Below are positions 59,742 to 64,000 of a stretch of DNA of 64,000 nucleotides, piece by piece (position 1 is the first letter of the stretch; each line of letters begins with the position of its first letter). Below the pieces are notes generated by a model, which saw only the letters and a list, made by a program, of their open reading frames with translations, searched no databases and had not been told where the DNA came from. Position numbers and translations under genes: made by a program. Origin of the DNA: Fibrobacter sp. UWR4 (GTDB taxonomy: Bacteria > Fibrobacterota > Fibrobacteria > Fibrobacterales > Fibrobacteraceae); contig NZ_QGDU01000011.1 of the NCBI RefSeq assembly GCF_003149045.1, forward strand, positions 37,640 through 101,639, read 5' to 3'.

Positions 59742-62700
59742 TTATCGTTTAAAATAATCTATCAATATTTCCTTGATATGATTGTAACGTCTCGCATAGG
59801 AATTTGGAATGCGAAGAAGTTCAAAATAATGGTCTTTGCAAATTCGTTCTTTTGCTTTGTCACATCTTATACGATTTTCATTGGTACGATGCTCTTCCCC
59901 ATCTAACTCAATAGCGAGTAAAGGAACTTCTGAACGACCATCTTTTTCATAAAGAACAAAGTCAAAACTGCCTGTAAAGAAAATGCTTTCTCCACAGGTA
60001 TTCTGTTGAAAAACTTGTGAGACAGGAACTTGTGTTTTTACAGAATAACGCTTATGGGGGTCAACAACGCTCAAAGCATGATTTATATTTTCAAAGAAGT
60101 CGTCTTCCATCTTTGTGCTATATGTTTTTAATCCCAAAGCTCTTGAATGAGAATGTTTTGGCGTAACTTTGTACTCGCCTTTTGTCTTGACATATTGCAC
60201 AAGTTCATAAAGATCATCATTATCCTTGTGCAATCGCTCTATCGTCGGTGTGTTAGAGAAAAGAACCAGTTCTTCCTTAGCTCTAGACACCGCAACATTA
60301 ATCAGTTCCTTATTATCAGCAAACCAATTATAAGTTCCTTGTGCAGTTCTCTGCGTCAATGCCAAAGAAAACAGGATAATATCCTTTTCATCGCCTTGGA
60401 ACGTGTGAACCGTACCACAGGTTGCCGACACACCACGATTTTTTAAGGCTTCATCAATCATTTCCTTTTGAGCTACAAAAGGTGTAATAATTCCAATTGA
60501 CTTTTCCGGATGATTGGCTACAAATTCAGCTATGGCATCCGCCTCATTTGCAGAAGTATTACGAGTAAATGGCATTTCATTCGCTGTTTCCTGGAATATC
60601 AAAGGAGGCAATTCCTTTTTTGCCGTCATTACTCGAAGTTTATTGTTGTAATACTTCTTGTTATTGAAACTGATAATTTCCTTTGCGGAACGATAGTGAT
60701 GACTCAATAAAACTTCATCACTAATGGAATCGGCAGCCAAATATGACTTGTATATGGAATTCTTTTTATAGTCATACTCATCGGCTATTCCGTACTTTTT
60801 TATTAGTCGCTTGTTGTCCAAATCGTCTAATGTAATGACCGGATTTAATTGCTGAGGATCGCCTACAAGCATTAAACTTTCGCTACGTAAAATCGGTAAC
60901 AAAGCCATAGCCATATCGCATTGACTTGCTTCATCCAAAATGGTCAAGTCAAAATGAACTTTTGCAGAACCCAACTTTTTAGCAGATTGATTCGTTGTTG
61001 CTATAACAGGAAAAACCTTCAATAAATTTTCCAAATTCGCATCTTCTTTTAAATAACGATTGAATTTAGCAACAGCATCGTCTGCATTTTCACATTCAAG
61101 AATTTTCCAAAGTTCCCTATATTTGGGTTCTTTCAAACGTTGAATACATTTTGCCGACTTAAAACGAATGAAGAACAGGAATTTTTCATAGTCATTAGGC
61201 AAATAGCTCAATGCTTTTTCCGTATTAACTTCACCGATATCTGCCAATTTTGATCTAATGCGAGTTAACTGCTTGCTCTGTAAATTTATGCCGATATCAA
61301 AAGCGGTATTTTTTTCCAGAAAATCATTTACAGCATCTTCTCGTTCAAGTAAATCAAGCTTATCTTCGTAAGTTTCAAGATATTCAGCTAGTTTTGACGT
61401 ATTTTCGGTTTTCTCGTTTGAGAATATAGTCAATGCTTCGTCTTTTACTGTCCAATTTTTTGTACGTTCAAAGAGTCCCTTAATATATCCTATGGACTTC
61501 TTGACTTCTTCATTATTGCCAAGACGTAAAATTGGGAAAGGAACATCTTTTCCATCTACTGTAATTGATATCAGTTGTTTAAAAGCCCCATCTACCGGTT
61601 GATTATTCTGTGACGAAAATAAAACGGTACGATCATTGAAAAATGCGCTTATGATGGTATTGACAATGGTCCTTGTTTTTCCAGTTCCTGGTGGTCCCTG
61701 AATATAAGCCATCGGGTACTTAAGCGTTTTATGAATTGCCAACAACTGATCTAGATTAACATTATTATCTAGCAGCGCAATGGGATAGTTCTTACGTTTG
61801 CGAGATCTGCTTAAAAATTCGCCAAAGAACGCACGGAGTGGCGTAGTCACACTTCCTGACTGCAATGATAATGCTATTGAATCGTATTCGTTCGTCAAAT
61901 CATTAGAAGTTGTTTCCAAGGCGACGATATGAGGCATGTCATCTAACAATTCACCACGGGAAAGTCGTCCATTCTTTATAATCAAATCCTTGATTTGTTT
62001 TTCATTTGCATCAAAGTTTTCAAGTAAAAGGAATTCATCTTCGTGCAAATAGCGGGAGATTCTAATGACTTCGGTTGCAACATCATTTCTCAGAACAAAT
62101 CTTGTCAAAATCTTTGGTTCTGGAGACTTTCTCAGTGCTTTATTTTCGATATCAAACAACAATTCATTATAGGCCAACACATAAAGACCTTTATCGGTCT
62201 TAATGCTCAGCTTATTCAACCCAAGTTGTTCTAATGCAATAAATTCAGAATTTGACTTTTTTGATTGTTTCTTTTGGAAATAATCAATTAGAGAATCGCA
62301 TTCTTCCTGAGTAAGCTTATAGCATCCCTTAACAAATTGAGATTCATCAAGATGTTCTAGCAACCGAAATTTCTTTTCTCGGTTATCACATGAAAGTTTT
62401 TGGCATTCCTGGAGATAATTCAGTATCTTGACATTGTGAACATTGCTAAAAATGCAGGCATATCGAGATGGATTCGCATTTAAATCATGCAACAAAGTCG
62501 TATTGCGAAGCGCAAATGTTCCCTCGATAATTTCAGCATATTGGATTCCATCAAAATAAAGATAACGCTGGCTACATTTGTGGGTCATTAAATGAAGACC
62601 CATTGTATCTAATCGAGCCCTCTCTACCCCGTCTTTATTCTTGATTTCGATATTGTTTATGCTAATCCAATAATGCGTCGTCTTTTTTTCGGCATTGACA

Positions 62701-62762
62701 TACTCAATAGAGAGCCAACGGCCCTCATGAATTGCTCTGAATATGTTTCTTGCGACGCTCAT
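59742..62762 (-). CDS. WYL-like domain / SF1 helicase / PDDEXK nuclease fusion
   Basis: The 1006-residue protein has three parts. Residues about 5-85 look like a WYL sensor domain (IFRAIHEGRWLSIEYVNAEK, RYLYFDGIQYAEIIEG). An SF1, UPF1/Dna2-like helicase follows: Walker A YIQGPPGTGKTRTI near residue 355, Walker B LTILDEASQCDMA near 605, MLVGDPQQLNPVI, VHTFQGDEKDIILFSLA and NVAVSRAKEELVLFS. The C-terminus (about 900-1006) is a Vsr/DUF2726-like nuclease core (FDFVLYEKDG, LAIELDGEEH, RCDKAKERICKDH). It starts 61 nt after the McrC-like gene; a TATATT 6 nt before the ATG suggests its own transcript as well. It is AT-rich and probably acquired. A role in defence is inference from architecture and neighbours. 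Confidence 0.85.
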   Translation of the reverse strand: MSVARNIFRAIHEGRWLSIEYVNAEKKTTHYWISINNIEIKNKDGVERARLDTMGLHLMTHKCSQRYLYFDGIQYAEIIEGTFALRNTTLLHDLNANPSRYACIFSNVHNVKILNYLQECQKLSCDNREKKFRLLEHLDESQFVKGCYKLTQEECDSLIDYFQKKQSKKSNSEFIALEQLGLNKLSIKTDKGLYVLAYNELLFDIENKALRKSPEPKILTRFVLRNDVATEVIRISRYLHEDEFLLLENFDANEKQIKDLIIKNGRLSRGELLDDMPHIVALETTSNDLTNEYDSIALSLQSGSVTTPLRAFFGEFLSRSRKRKNYPIALLDNNVNLDQLLAIHKTLKYPMAYIQGPPGTGKTRTIVNTIISAFFNDRTVLFSSQNNQPVDGAFKQLISITVDGKDVPFPILRLGNNEEVKKSIGYIKGLFERTKNWTVKDEALTIFSNEKTENTSKLAEYLETYEDKLDLLEREDAVNDFLEKNTAFDIGINLQSKQLTRIRSKLADIGEVNTEKALSYLPNDYEKFLFFIRFKSAKCIQRLKEPKYRELWKILECENADDAVAKFNRYLKEDANLENLLKVFPVIATTNQSAKKLGSAKVHFDLTILDEASQCDMAMALLPILRSESLMLVGDPQQLNPVITLDDLDNKRLIKKYGIADEYDYKKNSIYKSYLAADSISDEVLLSHHYRSAKEIISFNNKKYYNNKLRVMTAKKELPPLIFQETANEMPFTRNTSANEADAIAEFVANHPEKSIGIITPFVAQKEMIDEALKNRGVSATCGTVHTFQGDEKDIILFSLALTQRTAQGTYNWFADNKELINVAVSRAKEELVLFSNTPTIERLHKDNDDLYELVQYVKTKGEYKVTPKHSHSRALGLKTYSTKMEDDFFENINHALSVVDPHKRYSVKTQVPVSQVFQQNTCGESIFFTGSFDFVLYEKDGRSEVPLLAIELDGEEHRTNENRIRCDKAKERICKDHYFELLRIPNSYARRYNHIKEILIDYFKR

Positions 62763-62823
62763 AACAGGAATATATACTGAAAATACGGGAAAAAAGCTGT
62801 ATAAAGACTCTTTTAAAGCGAAA

Positions 62824-63933
62824 TCAACATGATTTCTTTATTTCTTTACAAAAATCCCCTTCTTCCTTCTGCATTTTCTCTGAAAATTTTTGAAAAGAAA
62901 TAGTCTCATCATATTCCGGCACATGGAACGGAATTGCCTTGATTACAATAGCAGATGAATCTTTGGGTTGAATTAGCGTGTATGATTTATCCTTTACACT
63001 TGGTTCTCCAGAAGGATACAGTAAATATCCTTTCTTTGAAGAGAATCGTAGCAGATAAGACAATATCTGGAAAGAAGCGTCTCTGTCCAAGCCATCATCT
63101 AAACGGCGATATTTGGCGTCTAGAACGGCTTCAGCAGTCAATATTTTCCCCTGTTTAGAATCTGCGCCAAACAGGAAATCCGGATAAATGCAACGGTTCT
63201 TAGTTCCGTCATCAAGTTCAAATAGATGCTGTCGTCTAAAGCCCGTTCTGTTATTCGGATGGACAAGCTTTTCGCCAATTTCTGAATCTCGCATGATTAC
63301 GTTGAGATATTCTTCCCAAAGGGCAGCTCCATCAAAAAGGATACCATTGATGGAATCCGAGTTGTTTTCGCCATAGCTTAGCTTTTGATGACGTAAAATG
63401 GCCAGGCAGAGCTTACGCAAGGGTTCGTATGCTGTGTAATAGGGATGCGTAACAGGACGAAGATTCTTGGCAATAACAGACATGCGATTATGTCTTGAAT
63501 ATGTCGGTGTCGCTGCAACGATTTCTGACACATCGTCACGATTCTTGCCGTCCGAACCATTCAGAACAGCATCACCCATGCTTAAGGAACGAATATGTTC
63601 GATAGTATGGCGAATCAACTGTGTTACGCAATTATCCGTTGTATATTCGCGTGTGTGATAGGCAATTTTGCCGTTGAAAGGAACATTCTTACGAATATGA
63701 CGGGCTACATCTATGGGACCACGAACATTAGCGTCGTTATATTCCCTGGTCACATAGGCTCGGTAAACGCCTTGATTGATCGCCTTTCGCAAATAGGCCG
63801 GGAACAAGAAATAAATGAAATCGTAGAACGAATCCTCCCCCACGCTGGTGCGAGGAGTAAACGCCACATTGCATACTTTTTGAAGCATGTAATGCAAAAA
63901 ATAATGAGGCATCATCAACATGTGTGGAAGCAT
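62824..63933 (-). CDS. mcrC: McrC-like restriction system subunit
   Basis: McrC is the nuclease subunit of McrBC systems and stimulates the GTPase McrB. The 369-residue product has the family block HYFLHYMLQKVCNVAF, YRAYVTREYNDANVRGPIDV, ARHIRKNVPFNGKIAYHTRE, NCVTQLIRHTIEHI, and a C-terminal PD-(D/E)xK core (IYPDFLFGADSK, AVLDAKYR). Related proteins usually have about 90 residues before HYFLHYMLQKV (recalled, not checked), so this one begins short. The ATG directly follows the TAA of the upstream gene (TAAATG). It belongs to one operon with that gene and the helicase. Confidence 0.82.
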   Translation of the reverse strand: MLPHMLMMPHYFLHYMLQKVCNVAFTPRTSVGEDSFYDFIYFLFPAYLRKAINQGVYRAYVTREYNDANVRGPIDVARHIRKNVPFNGKIAYHTREYTTDNCVTQLIRHTIEHIRSLSMGDAVLNGSDGKNRDDVSEIVAATPTYSRHNRMSVIAKNLRPVTHPYYTAYEPLRKLCLAILRHQKLSYGENNSDSINGILFDGAALWEEYLNVIMRDSEIGEKLVHPNNRTGFRRQHLFELDDGTKNRCIYPDFLFGADSKQGKILTAEAVLDAKYRRLDDGLDRDASFQILSYLLRFSSKKGYLLYPSGEPSVKDKSYTLIQPKDSSAIVIKAIPFHVPEYDETISFQKFSEKMQKEEGDFCKEIKKSC

Positions 63934-64000
63934 TTAGGCAGCCTTGCTAGATGATTCTCTCGATTCCGATTCCCATTCGTAGGCTATCTTTACATCTACA
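63934..64000 (-). CDS. 3' end of an upstream gene, possibly mcrB-like
   Basis: The last 21 codons are in the window (VDVKIAYEWESESRESSSKA, then A and TAA). The stop touches the McrC start. In McrBC operons the gene before mcrC is the AAA GTPase mcrB, so that is the likely identity, but the visible residues contain no motif. Confidence 0.5.
   Translation of the reverse strand, partial: VDVKIAYEWESESRESSSKAA

Overview
The window is chromosomal DNA of a Fibrobacter-like bacterium (Fibrobacterota). The evidence is a circularly permuted GH16 mixed-linkage glucanase nearly identical in layout to the F. succinogenes enzyme, a member of the Fibrobacter-expanded TIGR02147 family, a lexA promoter carrying the TGCNCN4GTGCA box described for F. 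succinogenes LexA, Ser-rich linkers in secreted proteins, and many secreted plant-wall hydrolases. Several starts without a Shine-Dalgarno sequence sit 6-9 nt behind a TATNTT/TACATT hexamer, which suggests leaderless transcripts.

Layout. 0-8.6 kb holds housekeeping genes: a TatD start (partial), greB-like, a DUF2062-DUF1015 fusion, a lepA-signal peptidase pair, a lipoprotein cyclophilin, a histone-H1-like protein with a DksA-type zinc finger, and lexA. 8.7-19.3 kb carries mfd, a TatD-like hydrolase, an outer-membrane barrel, a PIN protein, gatB and a PurO-type IMP cyclohydrolase, followed by a 470-bp array of variable perfect hairpins (19.34-19.81 kb). 19.8-30.7 kb holds a GntR/LacI-type regulator, the GH16 glucanase, a LuxR-TPR regulator, the rSAM/DUF4130-type DNA-metabolism pair, a GH5 protein and a TIGR02147-lipoprotein-PAS operon. 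30.8-38 kb has rpoZ, tRNA-Ser, pepF, purF, an AAA/DUF4143 ATPase and an esterase. 38.2-45 kb has grpE, a GH43-CBM6 enzyme, dnaK and dnaJ; grpE and dnaK each have a near-consensus sigma-54 promoter with a TTTC-N5-GAAA palindrome upstream. 45.2-47.5 kb is a lipoprotein / radical-SAM-SPASM / flavodoxin-like locus that looks like a peptide-modification system. 47.5-56 kb carries GH30, a second GH43 sharing a C-terminal domain with the GH30, a promoter-driven small structured transcript, tgt and a pectate-lyase-like beta-helix protein.

From 53.5 kb to the end the window becomes accessory: a small overlapping gene pair, a toxin-antitoxin-like pair with a collapsed HTH, dinD, a frameshifted DUF1016 nuclease between two identical 127-bp repeats, a dispersed 24-bp palindrome sitting at stop codons and inside dinD, and an AT-rich block with a WYL-SF1 helicase-PDDEXK protein, a McrC-like nuclease subunit and the tail of a further gene. 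This last block is the best candidate for a little-described defence system; the lipoprotein/rSAM locus is the second.
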